The translations under genes were made by a program, and so were the position numbers. A DNA stretch of 64,000 bases from Amycolatopsis dendrobii (GTDB lineage: Bacteria > Actinomycetota > Actinomycetes > Mycobacteriales > Pseudonocardiaceae). Under the pieces are notes generated by a model. The model was given only the letters and a program-made list of their open reading frames with translations. It did no database searches and was not told where the DNA came from. Shown here in pieces: positions 56,435-64,000 of the stretch (its first letter is position 1; every line of letters begins with the position of its first letter). Where the stretch lies: contig NZ_JACGZW010000018.1 in assembly GCF_014145675.1 (NCBI RefSeq), positions 62,001 through 126,000 of the forward strand, in the 5' to 3' direction.

Positions 56435-57517
56435 TCAGCCGCCGATCCGGATCAGCGAGCGGGCGCCCTCGCCGCGGCGCATCCGGTCGAACGCCTCGCC
56501 CGTCTCGTCGAGCGAAATCCGGTGCGTCACCAGGGTTTCCAGGTCCAGCGCGCCCGAACGGACCTCGTCGGCGAGCACCGGGATGTCGCGATCCGGATCG
56601 GAAGCGCCGTAGACGGTGCTGGTGAGCGTGCGGGCGAAGTGGAAGATTTCCAGCGGGTTCAGCACGACCTGCTGGTCCTTCCGCCCGACCCCGACCACCG
56701 TGCAGTGCCCGCCGCGGCGCACCGAACTCCACGCGGCGCGGATCGTGGCCGCCGCGCCGACGCATTCGAAGGCGTGGTCCGCGCCGCGCCCCTCGGTGAG
56801 CCCGCGCACCTGCTTGGCGAGTTTGTCGTCGCTCACCAGGAAATCCGTCGCGCCGGCCGCGCGGGCGAGCGCTTCCTTCTCCGGCGACAGGTCGGCCGCG
56901 ACGATCTGCCCGGCGCCCGCGAGCTTCGCCCCGAGCACCACGCACAACCCGATCCCGCCGAGCCCGAGCACGAGCACGCTCTGTCCTTTTCGGACCTTCG
57001 CGGTGTTGCGCACCGCGCCGACCCCGGTGAGCACCGCGCAGCCCATCAACGCGGCCAGATCGAGCGGCACGCCGTCCGGCAGCGGTACGACGGAGTGCCC
57101 GGGCAGCACTGTTTCCTCCGCGAACCCGCCGACGCCAAGCAAAACGTTGAGCGGCTGACCGTCCAGCTCCCCGCGCGGCACCGTGGTGACGCCCTCGATC
57201 GCCGAACACAACGACGGTTCCCCGGCCCGGCAGAACCAGCATTCCCGGCACGCGGCGGCCCAGTTGAGCACCACCCGGTCCCCCGGGCGCACGTGCGTCA
57301 CTTCGCTGCCGACCTCCGCCACGACGCCGGACGCCTCGTGCCCCGGCACGAACGGGTACTGCGGACGCAGCGTTCCGTCCACCATGGACAGATCGGAATG
57401 GCACACCCCGGCGGCCGCGACCCGCACCCGCACGTCGGCAGGCCCGACCGGCGGCAGCACGATGTCGCAGACTTCCGGACGCCCGCCCTGCTCGCGCACG
57501 ACCACGGCTTTGACCAC
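56435..57517 (-). CDS. zinc-dependent alcohol dehydrogenase
   Basis: 360 residues, MDR superfamily. Catalytic zinc Cys (GVCHSDLSM near 37-45), structural zinc Cys cluster (ACRECWFCRAGEPSLC near 89-104), GHEASG near 60-65 and Rossmann motif GLGGIGLCVV near 184-193. The long-chain/mycothiol- or NDMA-dependent type of ADH is plausible from the LNWAAACRECWFC pattern. GTG start with AAGGAGAAGACACC upstream. It follows the aldehyde dehydrogenase gene with 23 bases between, so alcohol to aldehyde to acid oxidation in one operon. Substrate unknown. Confidence 0.9.
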   Translation of the reverse strand: MVKAVVVREQGGRPEVCDIVLPPVGPADVRVRVAAAGVCHSDLSMVDGTLRPQYPFVPGHEASGVVAEVGSEVTHVRPGDRVVLNWAAACRECWFCRAGEPSLCSAIEGVTTVPRGELDGQPLNVLLGVGGFAEETVLPGHSVVPLPDGVPLDLAALMGCAVLTGVGAVRNTAKVRKGQSVLVLGLGGIGLCVVLGAKLAGAGQIVAADLSPEKEALARAAGATDFLVSDDKLAKQVRGLTEGRGADHAFECVGAAATIRAAWSSVRRGGHCTVVGVGRKDQQVVLNPLEIFHFARTLTSTVYGASDPDRDIPVLADEVRSGALDLETLVTHRISLDETGEAFDRMRRGEGARSLIRIGG

Positions 57518-57540
57518 GGTGTCTTCTCCTTCGGATCGTG

Positions 57541-58953
57541 CTAGAGCTGGATGGATTTGAGCTCGGTGAACTCGTCCAGCGCGGCCCGGCCCATTTCGCG
57601 GCCGAGACCGGACTGCTTGTAGCCGCCGAACGGGGCCAGCGGGTTGAAGGCCCCGCCGTTCACGTCGATCTGCCCGGTCCGGACCTTGCGCGCGAAGGCG
57701 AGCGCCCGGTCCTGGTCGGCCGACCACACCGCGCCGTGCAGGCCGTAGCGGGAGTTGTTGGCGATCCGGAGCGCGTCGTCCTCGTCGTCGAACGGGATGA
57801 TCGACAGCACCGGGCCGAAGATTTCCTCCTGCGCGATCGTCGAATCCGGGTCCACGCCCGCGAAAACTGTCGGTGCGACGAAGTAGCCTGTGTCCGCAGG
57901 AGCTTCGATGCCGCCCGTCACGAGAGTCGCGCCCTCGGCGATGCCCTTTTCGATGTAGCCGCGCACGCGGTCGCGCTGCGCCGCGCTCACCAGCGGGCCG
58001 AGCTTGGTCTTGGGGTCCAGCGGATCGCCCGTCGTGAACCCTTCGGCGAACGTCTTCGCGAGCGCCGCCGCTTCGTCGTGCTTCTCGCGCGGGACGAGCA
58101 TGCGCGTCCACGCCGTGCAGGTCTGGCCGCCGTTGAGAAACGCGTTGGAGACGCCGACCTTGACCGCGGTCGCCAGGTCCGCGTCGCCGAGGATCACGTT
58201 GGCGGACTTGCCGCCCAGCTCCAGCGTGACACGCTTGACCGTGCGCGCCGCCAGCTCCGCGACCCGCGTTCCGGCGCGCACCGAACCGGTGAACGACACC
58301 ACGTCGACCTCCGGATGCGCCGCCAGCGCCTCGCCGGCCTCCGGCCCGTATCCGGTGACCAGATTGACCACGCCGGGCGGAAAACCGGCCTCGTGGATCG
58401 CGTCGAACAGCTGGTAGGCGCTCAACGGCGCGACCTCGCTCGGCTTCACCACGACCGTGCAGCCCGCCGCCAGCGCGGGCGCGATCTTGCAGGTGATCTG
58501 GTGCAGCGGGTAGTTCCACGGCGTGATCGCCGCGACCACGCCCGCCGGCTCGCGCACGATCAGCGAGTTGCCGACCTTCTCCTCCGGCTCGTCCTGGCCG
58601 AGCAGATCGACGTAGGTCTGCACATCAGTCTGCGGCAGCGCGGCCTGGATCCGGGTCGCGATCCGCAACGGCGTGCCGACGTCCTTGGCGATCGTCTCGC
58701 CGATCTCTTCCGCCCGTTTGGCGAGACCGTCGTGCAGCTTCCGCAGGAGTTCGCGGCGGTCCGCCCGGCTGGTGGCCGCCCACGCCGGAAACGCCTCGCG
58801 CGCCGCCCGGACCGCCCGGTCCACGTCAGCGGCCGTGCCCTCCGGGATGTGCGCCTGGACCTGCTCGGTGGCCGGATTTTCCACCGGGATCGAGACTTCG
58901 CCCTCCGAACGGACCCATTCGCCGCCGATGTACAGCACGTCGCGCTCAGCCAC
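57541..58953 (-). CDS. NAD(P)-dependent aldehyde dehydrogenase
   Basis: 470 residues, ALDH superfamily. ITPWNYPLHQ near 140-150 binds the cofactor, the catalytic Glu is in LELGGKSANVIL near 242-253, and the catalytic Cys is in NGGQTCTAW near 275-283. GTG start at 58953 behind GAAGGAGACTCG. The gene is first in an operon with the alcohol dehydrogenase, controlled most likely by the GntR protein upstream. Substrate not defined; the ALDH/ADH pair fits short- or medium-chain alcohols or aromatic aldehydes. Confidence 0.92.
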   Translation of the reverse strand: MAERDVLYIGGEWVRSEGEVSIPVENPATEQVQAHIPEGTAADVDRAVRAAREAFPAWAATSRADRRELLRKLHDGLAKRAEEIGETIAKDVGTPLRIATRIQAALPQTDVQTYVDLLGQDEPEEKVGNSLIVREPAGVVAAITPWNYPLHQITCKIAPALAAGCTVVVKPSEVAPLSAYQLFDAIHEAGFPPGVVNLVTGYGPEAGEALAAHPEVDVVSFTGSVRAGTRVAELAARTVKRVTLELGGKSANVILGDADLATAVKVGVSNAFLNGGQTCTAWTRMLVPREKHDEAAALAKTFAEGFTTGDPLDPKTKLGPLVSAAQRDRVRGYIEKGIAEGATLVTGGIEAPADTGYFVAPTVFAGVDPDSTIAQEEIFGPVLSIIPFDDEDDALRIANNSRYGLHGAVWSADQDRALAFARKVRTGQIDVNGGAFNPLAPFGGYKQSGLGREMGRAALDEFTELKSIQL

Positions 58954-58990
58954 CGAGTCTCCTTCGACCTAGGTTCACTCCCTCGCCGGA

Positions 58991-59000
58991 TTCTATAGAA
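58991..59000. promoter_or_regulatory. candidate GntR operator TTCTATAGAA
   Basis: Perfect 10-base palindrome, unusually AT-rich for this genome, in the 61-base spacer between the GntR gene stop and the aldehyde dehydrogenase start. FadR/VanR-type GntR proteins bind short AT-rich palindromes at such places. Confidence 0.5.
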
Positions 59001-59014
59001 AACGCTCCGGCTGT

Positions 59015-59686
59015 CTAGTGCGCCGCGAGCACGCCCTGCGCCGCGAGGAAGTCGACCAGCAGGTCCCCCGCCTCGCGGATGTGCGCCGCCATCGCCTCCC
59101 GCGCCGCGTCCGGCTTGCGCTCGTTCAACGCGGCAAGCACCCGGTCGTGGTCGTCTCGCGCCAGCAGCGGCCAGCCCGGGATGTCCGCATACGCCGAGAA
59201 CGGCACGTACCTGAGCGTCAACGACAGCATCCACGTGAACTTCGGCGCGGCCGCCGCGTGATTGACCATGCGGTGCAACGCGAAATCGGCCCGCTCCGTC
59301 GCGTCGAGGTCGCCCTCGCGCACGGTCTTCTCGATCTCGCGCTGGAGGTCGTCCAGCCGAGCCAGCCCCGCCGGATCGAACGCTTCCGCCGCCCGCGCGG
59401 CCAGTTCGCCCGAGACGTAGGCCTGCATCGCGTAAACGTCGACGACGTCCCGGCGCGTCACCGGGATCACCCGGAATCCGCGCCCTGGACGGAAATCCAC
59501 CATGCCCTCGCCCGCGAGCGCCATCAACGCCTCGCGGACCGGGGTCGCGCTGACGCCGAGCCGCTCCGCCAGATGCTCGGTGCGCAGCCGCTCGCCGCCG
59601 CGGACCGCGCCGGTCAGGATCAGATCGCGCACCTGCTTGGCGACCCGAGGACTCAGCCGTTCGCGCGCTTCTCCGGCCACTGTCAC
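59015..59686 (-). CDS. GntR-family regulator with FCD domain
   Basis: 223 residues. Winged helix (LRTEHLAERLGVSATPVREALMALAGEGMVDFRPGRGF) at about 34-70, then an all-helical FCD ligand domain with metal-type ligands (ADFALHRMVNHA, then AMAAHIREAG near the end). GTG start. It lies upstream of the aldehyde/alcohol dehydrogenase genes on the same strand with a 61-base spacer holding a candidate operator; likely represses them in the absence of an acid or alcohol ligand. Confidence 0.88.
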   Translation of the reverse strand: MTVAGEARERLSPRVAKQVRDLILTGAVRGGERLRTEHLAERLGVSATPVREALMALAGEGMVDFRPGRGFRVIPVTRRDVVDVYAMQAYVSGELAARAAEAFDPAGLARLDDLQREIEKTVREGDLDATERADFALHRMVNHAAAAPKFTWMLSLTLRYVPFSAYADIPGWPLLARDDHDRVLAALNERKPDAAREAMAAHIREAGDLLVDFLAAQGVLAAH

Positions 59687-59865
59687 GAAAACTCCCCGCC
59701 AGCGTTGGATTTCCCGCTATCGTAGCCTTTCTCCGCCGATGTGACGCCGGTCACTTTTCCCGCCGGAGAGAACCTGGGGAGGGGGTCGCGGCGACTACCC
59801 GGACGAACCCATGCACGGGTGAACCGCAAGTGTCCTCAATGGACACACCGAGGGAGGGAAACCGA

Positions 59866-60345
59866 ATGTCAGTCAAGTCTTCGATCCTGCGCCGTGGCCG
59901 CCTTGTCGCAGGCACGGCACTCGCCGCAGCCGCCATCGCGGGCGGCACGATCGGCGTCGCGGCCGCAGCGACCGGCGATCGTCCAGCGGCTCCCGCCGCA
60001 GCACCTGTCGCTGCCGCTGCCGCCCAGCCGCCCGCCGCCGAACAGCCCCCAGAGGGCGCCCGCGCGACGGTGAAGGTCGACCCGAACCCCGCCGCCCCCG
60101 GCGGAGACGTCACGATCACCGGCAACTGCGGCGGAGGAAAGGGCTTGAAAAAGGTGATCGGCGGCTACCCCGGCCACCAGGTCCTCAAGGAGGTCAAGAT
60201 CGTCGACGCGAACCCGGACGCCTTCAAGGCAACAGCCAAACTGACGACGAAGATCGGCAACGGAGTCGGCCCGGTGATGGTCGACTGCGACGGAGAAGCA
60301 GGCGTCACCCTGCTGGTGACCCACACCCCTCCGGCGGGTGAGTGA
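59866..60345 (+). CDS. secreted hypothetical protein
   Basis: 159 residues. Signal peptide: basic start (ILRRGRLVAG) then TALAAAAIAGGTIGVAAAA, with cleavage near AAA-TG. An Ala/Pro-rich linker (residues about 45-70) precedes a domain of about 85 residues, ATVKVDPNPAAPGGDVTITG..., which has the look of an Ig-like or beta-sandwich domain. ATG at 59866 with GAGGGAGGG upstream. Function unknown; likely an extracellular or wall-associated protein. Confidence 0.75.
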   Translation: MSVKSSILRRGRLVAGTALAAAAIAGGTIGVAAAATGDRPAAPAAAPVAAAAAQPPAAEQPPEGARATVKVDPNPAAPGGDVTITGNCGGGKGLKKVIGGYPGHQVLKEVKIVDANPDAFKATAKLTTKIGNGVGPVMVDCDGEAGVTLLVTHTPPAGE

Positions 60346-61458
60346 CGATGACGCTCCGCGGCACTCGAGTGACCCGCTTCGGCTCGGAGGCGCAGTTGCC
60401 TCAGTAGACGAGGGCGCTCGACTTCGGCGGATCGCAGTGGCGGGCCGTCTGGTGCCGGTCCGGTCGGTGGCCAACGACCGGGCCGGCACCACCTCGATGA
60501 CTCGACACAGGCCGGCTCTGCCCCGGAGACGGCACCCGCCGAGGACGCCATGGCCTGACACTGGCCATGGCCGCCTCGGCGACGTCGCCGATCAGTGAGC
60601 GCTGCCTTCGTCCGGCAAGCGGCCGTGTCGGCCAAACACTTGCCCGCCAACGCGGACGGCCAGAGCTTGGCTCGGAGAGACAACTCGGGAGGGCCGCGCA
60701 AGAAGCGCTCCCGAGCCAACTCTCCGAGGCTAGCCGCGGAGGCGCAGCAAACGCGGACGACTGCGGCTCGGCCAGGCGGCGTCCCGCGGGCTGCCTGCGC
60801 AGCAGGCAGGTGACCGGCCAGTCCCCCAGGCTGGCCGGTCACGCCCGCGAACACGGACGGCCGCAGGCTGCTCAGCCACGCAGCGGCGCGCAAGCTGCCT
60901 CCCTGACTGGCTAGTCCCCGGGCTGGCCAGTCACGCCCGCGAACGGGGACGGCCCCGAGCCCAGCCCGGCCGCGTCCTGCGTTGCTGTCCGCCTGACCGA
61001 CCAATCCCCCAGACTCGCCAGCCACGCCTGCCCAGTGCCTGTGCGAGGGGCGGACGTCACCTCCTGGCACTCCGCCGCCGACACCGACAGGAACGACAGA
61101 CATCGCCTCCCCGCGCCCACCACCCGGAACCGACGCGGAGGGCAAACATCACCTCCTGGCACCCCGCCCCCGACACCGACGAGAACGACAGACATCACCT
61201 CCCAGCGCCCACCGCCCGGACCCAACGCGGAGGGCAAACATCACCTCCTGGCGCCCCGCCCCCGAGGCGATGCGAGGCACCGGAAAGGCCGGTCTCGAAC
61301 CCGCCGATCACCCGCGCACCCACCCCCGCGAGGGTGGAAAATCCCAGCCTCCGCAGCCCGAATCCCCCTGCTGTGAGCCGATGTGCGAGCGCTGTGAGGT
61401 TGCTGTGCATCCGCCCGCACGGGATGCCTGCCGGGCGTCGGCGTGGTCATCTTGAAGC
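60346..61458. other. gene-free region with diverged repeats
   Basis: About 1.1 kb without a convincing gene. The left third (60346-60800) shows nothing recognisable. From about 60811 to 61262 the sequence is a series of diverged units of 90-93 bases. The right end (61263-61458) is non-repetitive and contains a probable promoter for the protease gene. Several open frames on both strands are low-complexity only. Confidence 0.6.
60811..61262. repeat. ~92-bp diverged tandem repeats
   Basis: Two related sets. Left: units starting at 60811, 60904 and 60994 (spacing 93 and 90), the first two each beginning with a hairpin (TGACCGGCCAG ... CTGGCCGGTCA; TGACTGGCTAG ... CTGGCCAGTCA). Right: units of exactly 92 bases, matching CACCTCCTGGCnCnCCGCC at 61058, 61150 and 61242. 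The arrays are adjacent and share no clear gene. Both strands stay open through them. Confidence 0.7.
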
Positions 61459-62343
61459 GTGAGAGTCAACGTTTCCCGGACAGCGCTGATCGTCTGCGCG
61501 GCGGCCGCGATCGTCGCGACCGGCGGTGCCAACGCCGTCGTCGACACCGCTGACGTCACCGGCCCGGCCGTCCAGCCGAGCGGCGCGGGCACCCCGGCCG
61601 TTTCGACCGGCGGTGATGCCCGCGGTACCGGGACGAGCACCTCTTCCAGCAGCACCCCCGCCGTTTCGGCCGGCGACGCTTCGCGCGGCACCGGAACGAA
61701 CACCTCGTCCAGCACCCCGGCGGCCGCGACGGCCAGCCCGGCGGTCGGCGCGTTGTTCTCCGGCGGCAACCACTTCTGCTCAGCCAGCGTGGTGCACAGC
61801 CCCGCCGGCGACCTGCTCCTCACCGCCGCGCACTGCGTCAGCGGCGACGTCTCCGGCATCACTTTCAAACCCGGCTACCACGACGGCATCGCCCCTTACG
61901 GCACCTGGCAGGTCACCGCCGCGATCGTCGCCGACGGGTGGAAATCCTCGTCCGACCAGGACCTCGACTTCGCGTTCCTCAAGGTCGCCCAGCCCGGCTC
62001 CGCGAGCCTCGAAAGCCTCACCGGAGCCAACCAGCTCGGCGTCAACCAAGGCTTCTCGCACACGATCACCCTCACCGGCTACCCCGACGGCACCGAGCAA
62101 CCCGTCGTCTGCACGGGCACCACGACCCAGTCCGACACCTACCAGCAACGCGTCGCCTGCCCCGGCTTCCCCGACGGCACCAGCGGCGGCCCCTGGGTCG
62201 TCAACCAGGACCCGACCACCGGAACCGGCACCGTCATCGGCACGATCGGCGGCTACCAAACCGGCGGCGCCACCCCGGACGTCTCCTACAGCGCCTACTT
62301 CGACGACGACATCGCGCAGCTCTACAACTCGGCGATCAGGTGA
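61459..62343 (+). CDS. secreted trypsin-like serine protease
   Basis: 294 residues. Signal peptide (TALIVCAAAAIVATGGANA), a Ser/Thr/Gly-rich linker with a repeated RGTGTnTSSS motif (residues about 55-90), then an S1-type protease domain: His125 (LTAAHC), Asp170 (DLDFAFLKV) and Ser242 (GTSGGPW). Cys pairs near 107/126 and 218/234 fit the fold. GTG start at 61459, no strong ribosome site (GAAGC). Secreted by the Sec route. Role likely in protein digestion or processing of secreted proteins. Confidence 0.85.
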   Translation: MRVNVSRTALIVCAAAAIVATGGANAVVDTADVTGPAVQPSGAGTPAVSTGGDARGTGTSTSSSSTPAVSAGDASRGTGTNTSSSTPAAATASPAVGALFSGGNHFCSASVVHSPAGDLLLTAAHCVSGDVSGITFKPGYHDGIAPYGTWQVTAAIVADGWKSSSDQDLDFAFLKVAQPGSASLESLTGANQLGVNQGFSHTITLTGYPDGTEQPVVCTGTTTQSDTYQQRVACPGFPDGTSGGPWVVNQDPTTGTGTVIGTIGGYQTGGATPDVSYSAYFDDDIAQLYNSAIR

Positions 62344-62919
62344 ACTAACGCCGCGAGCAGCCTTGCACCAGGCGGAGTGACCGGCGATTCCACGACTGCG
62401 CGACAACCAGCCCTGCAACTACTGCTTCTCCGCGGACGCCCCGCAACAGCGGGACACCGCCGTGTCCGGTTCCGGCCGCCAGCGCATTCCGCAACAGGAA
62501 GCACCCTCGGCACCCGGTCGTGCTTCGGGAGGACGAAAAACAGACTCTCACCGGCCCGAGGCAGCCCGGCGAAGTTATTCGAGGACAGCAGTACCGACAC
62601 GTCACCGGGCAGAGGGCTGTGTGTGTCCCGACGCTCGTCTTGCGGAGCTGCCTGCCGCGGGAGACGCCAGAGCCGCCCGGGAACCGCGACGGTCACGTCA
62701 GGTCGTGCTTCCGCCTTCGACAGCGAAGGCCGGAAACCGGCAGTGCGGAGGTCGTGCTCGGCGGCCGATCAACCGCGCCACTCTGAACTCCCCGCGCTGC
62801 GACAAGTGCCGTCGCCGCCAGGGGTGTGGACCAGCGCCGAAAGCACCATCCGGCAGCGTCCGGACAGCCCCGGGCACGAAACGAGGTTTCTCAGCGACAG
62901 TCGGCGATGCTCGCGGTCG
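62344..62919. other. gene-poor spacer
   Basis: About 575 bases in which no convincing gene is seen. Open frames on both strands lack ribosome sites and family content; codon bias is poor. May hold decayed sequence and the protease terminator. Confidence 0.45.
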
Positions 62920-63471
62920 TCAGCCCCAGAGCGGCACTGCGTGCTCTGCCGCGCGAACGACGGCGTTTCCGTCGAGGGTGACGGAGGTGAGGTCGATGCC
63001 CAGGTCCGGCCACTCCGCGACGAATTCAAAGGGGCCCGGCGGCGGGAGCGGCCAGAGCCAGAGCCGCTGATGGCGGTCGTAGTACTGGTCGCTGCTCGCA
63101 GCGTCGCCCCCGGCCTCGACGAGCATCGGGCCCTCCGGCCGGTCGGTGGGATGAGCCCAGCCGGGAAAAGCGTGTTCGACTGTGGTCGCCCTCGAACCGC
63201 CGGGAAAGCGAACGCCCACTTTCAAGCCCCCGGCACCCGGCTGAGGACCGGAAACGTAGTCGAAATCGTTTCCGGCCACGCTTTCCCACGCCGGATCGTC
63301 CAGCGAGCCTCGCCGTATCGCCAGGTGCAAAGCGAGCAGGCAGCCCTCCGGGAAAGCGACCGCGTAATGCAGCGCGGCCGCGACGCGGTCAGTCCGGGCG
63401 ACGAACTGCTGGATCGGCACTATCTGCCCCAGGACTTCCCTGGGCGGCCCCTGCCAGGAAGCGGCATCCAT
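62920..63471 (-). CDS. hypothetical protein
   Basis: 183 residues, no signal peptide or membrane helix. Contains IVPIQQFVARTDRVAAALHYAVAFPEGCLL, PVRF-type beta strands and several Pro-rich turns (LWLWPLPPPGPFEFVAEWPDLGIDL), resembling a soluble beta-rich domain of unknown family. ATG at 63471; an upstream open stretch exists to 63600, but that part would include the terminator region. I do not recognise it. Confidence 0.6.
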   Translation of the reverse strand: MDAASWQGPPREVLGQIVPIQQFVARTDRVAAALHYAVAFPEGCLLALHLAIRRGSLDDPAWESVAGNDFDYVSGPQPGAGGLKVGVRFPGGSRATTVEHAFPGWAHPTDRPEGPMLVEAGGDAASSDQYYDRHQRLWLWPLPPPGPFEFVAEWPDLGIDLTSVTLDGNAVVRAAEHAVPLWG

Positions 63472-63539
63472 GCCAGCGATTCTAGCAGCCCCGGCGACGC
63501 CGGTCGAAACCGGAAAACGCGGCCGTCCGGAAAACGGAA

Positions 63540-63565
63540 AGTTCCCCGGGAATCCCCGGGGAACT
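63540..63565 (-). terminator. hairpin terminator
   Basis: Perfect arms AGTTCCCCGGG / CCCGGGGAACT with a 4-base loop, just past the stop of the partial gene at the window end (both on the minus strand), followed by TTTCCGTTTTCC. Strong terminator for that gene. Confidence 0.75.
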
Positions 63566-63580
63566 CGCTGGCCGCAGAAT

Positions 63581-64000
63581 TCAGAGGTAGATCGAGACAC
63601 TGGGATGTCCGGAGTGGCAAATAGTGCCGTCGATCAGCGTCGCGCCGCCGTTGTGCACGCGGTCGAAGGTGTAGCCGAACTGGTTCAAACCGGTCCAGAT
63701 ACGCGCCGCCTTGTCATCGAAAATCGCTCCGCTGTAGGTCTGGTGGGACGTTCCGTTCCGGTCGCTGAGCGAGACGTCCCAGGACCAGAAGAAGGCTTTC
63801 GCGGGCGTGTTGCTGAACCCGCTGGCGACCGCGACCTGGTTGGTTCCGGTCTGGCTGACGCGAATCCAGGAGCGGCCGCAGTTGCCCCACACCTCGGCGT
63901 AGTCCGTGTTGGCGGCCGCGGGTCTCGCGCTCCCGCCGGACGGGGCTGCCGGCTGCGGGTGCACGATGACGCTCTTGGGCAGGTTCGACCGGGGGTCGAT
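63581..64000 (-). CDS. partial secreted protein (cut by window end)
   Basis: At least 139 residues of the C-terminal part; the start lies beyond the window. VHPQPAAPSGGSARPA looks like a linker or propeptide region, then DYAEVWGNCGRSWIRVSQTG ... FFWSWDVSLSDRNG ... GATLIDGTICHSGHPSV, a beta-rich domain with two Cys that may be bonded. A secreted or wall protein is likely. Family not recognised. Confidence 0.55.
   Translation of the reverse strand: MDPRSNLPKSVIVHPQPAAPSGGSARPAAANTDYAEVWGNCGRSWIRVSQTGTNQVAVASGFSNTPAKAFFWSWDVSLSDRNGTSHQTYSGAIFDDKAARIWTGLNQFGYTFDRVHNGGATLIDGTICHSGHPSVSIYL

Overview
The window is 64 kb of very GC-rich DNA with strong third-position GC bias, GTG/TTG starts, GGAG-type ribosome sites and closely packed, often overlapping genes. 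The content points to a filamentous actinomycete, most likely Pseudonocardiales such as Amycolatopsis (inference): GlgE-type alpha-glucan metabolism, an F420-type luciferase-like oxidoreductase behind a KstR-like box, an IdeR iron box, MmyB-type XRE and WYL regulators, and many secreted hydrolases. No rRNA, tRNA, phage, IS element or CRISPR array was found.

Left part (1-9.4 kb): a decayed YCII-domain gene, a membrane protein, an iron-box-controlled siderophore-interacting reductase, a DNA alkyl-repair methyltransferase, an RraA-like aldolase, an S33 peptidase/hydrolase, and an XRE regulator followed by an SDR. From 7.9 to 16.3 kb a minus-strand operon reads NCS1 permease, HyuA hydantoinase/oxoprolinase, two DUF917 proteins, an atypical SDR, a third DUF917 protein and a PucR regulator. 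It looks like uptake and breakdown of a hydantoin-like or related cyclic amide. Next are two tandem CrcB fluoride channels behind a candidate fluoride riboswitch, and an enoyl-CoA hydratase/TetR pair.

Middle (18.7-32.3 kb): long hairpins, a broken copy of a CBM48 gene beside the intact one, a PL5-type alginate lyase, a sugar-acid dehydratase plus FAH-fold pair that fits the Weimberg route, a YggT protein, a degenerate repeat tract, a DUF4097 lipoprotein, an acyltransferase, a 54-bp tandem array, an isochorismatase-like hydrolase, a divergent MarR/SDR pair, an HtrA-like membrane protease and a secreted GH16 beta-glucanase.

Right-centre (32.7-51.9 kb): a large alpha-glucan/trehalose block, all on the minus strand. 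GlgE, TreS, maltokinase and GlgB form the complete GlgE pathway: trehalose to maltose, to maltose-1-phosphate, to alpha-1,4-glucan, to branched glucan. GlgX1 lies upstream of GlgE. MalQ, GlgX2, TreY and TreZ form a second, translationally coupled set that debranches glucan and converts it to trehalose. Together they can run a trehalose-glucan cycle. A divergent WYL regulator sits between the two groups and overlaps treZ.

Right end (52-64 kb): an F420-type oxidoreductase, a DUF3040 protein, a divergent Lrp/AceE-like E1 pair, an alcohol dehydrogenase/aldehyde dehydrogenase operon with a GntR regulator, small secreted proteins, a diverged ~92-bp repeat array, a secreted trypsin-like protease, and a partial secreted protein cut by the window end.
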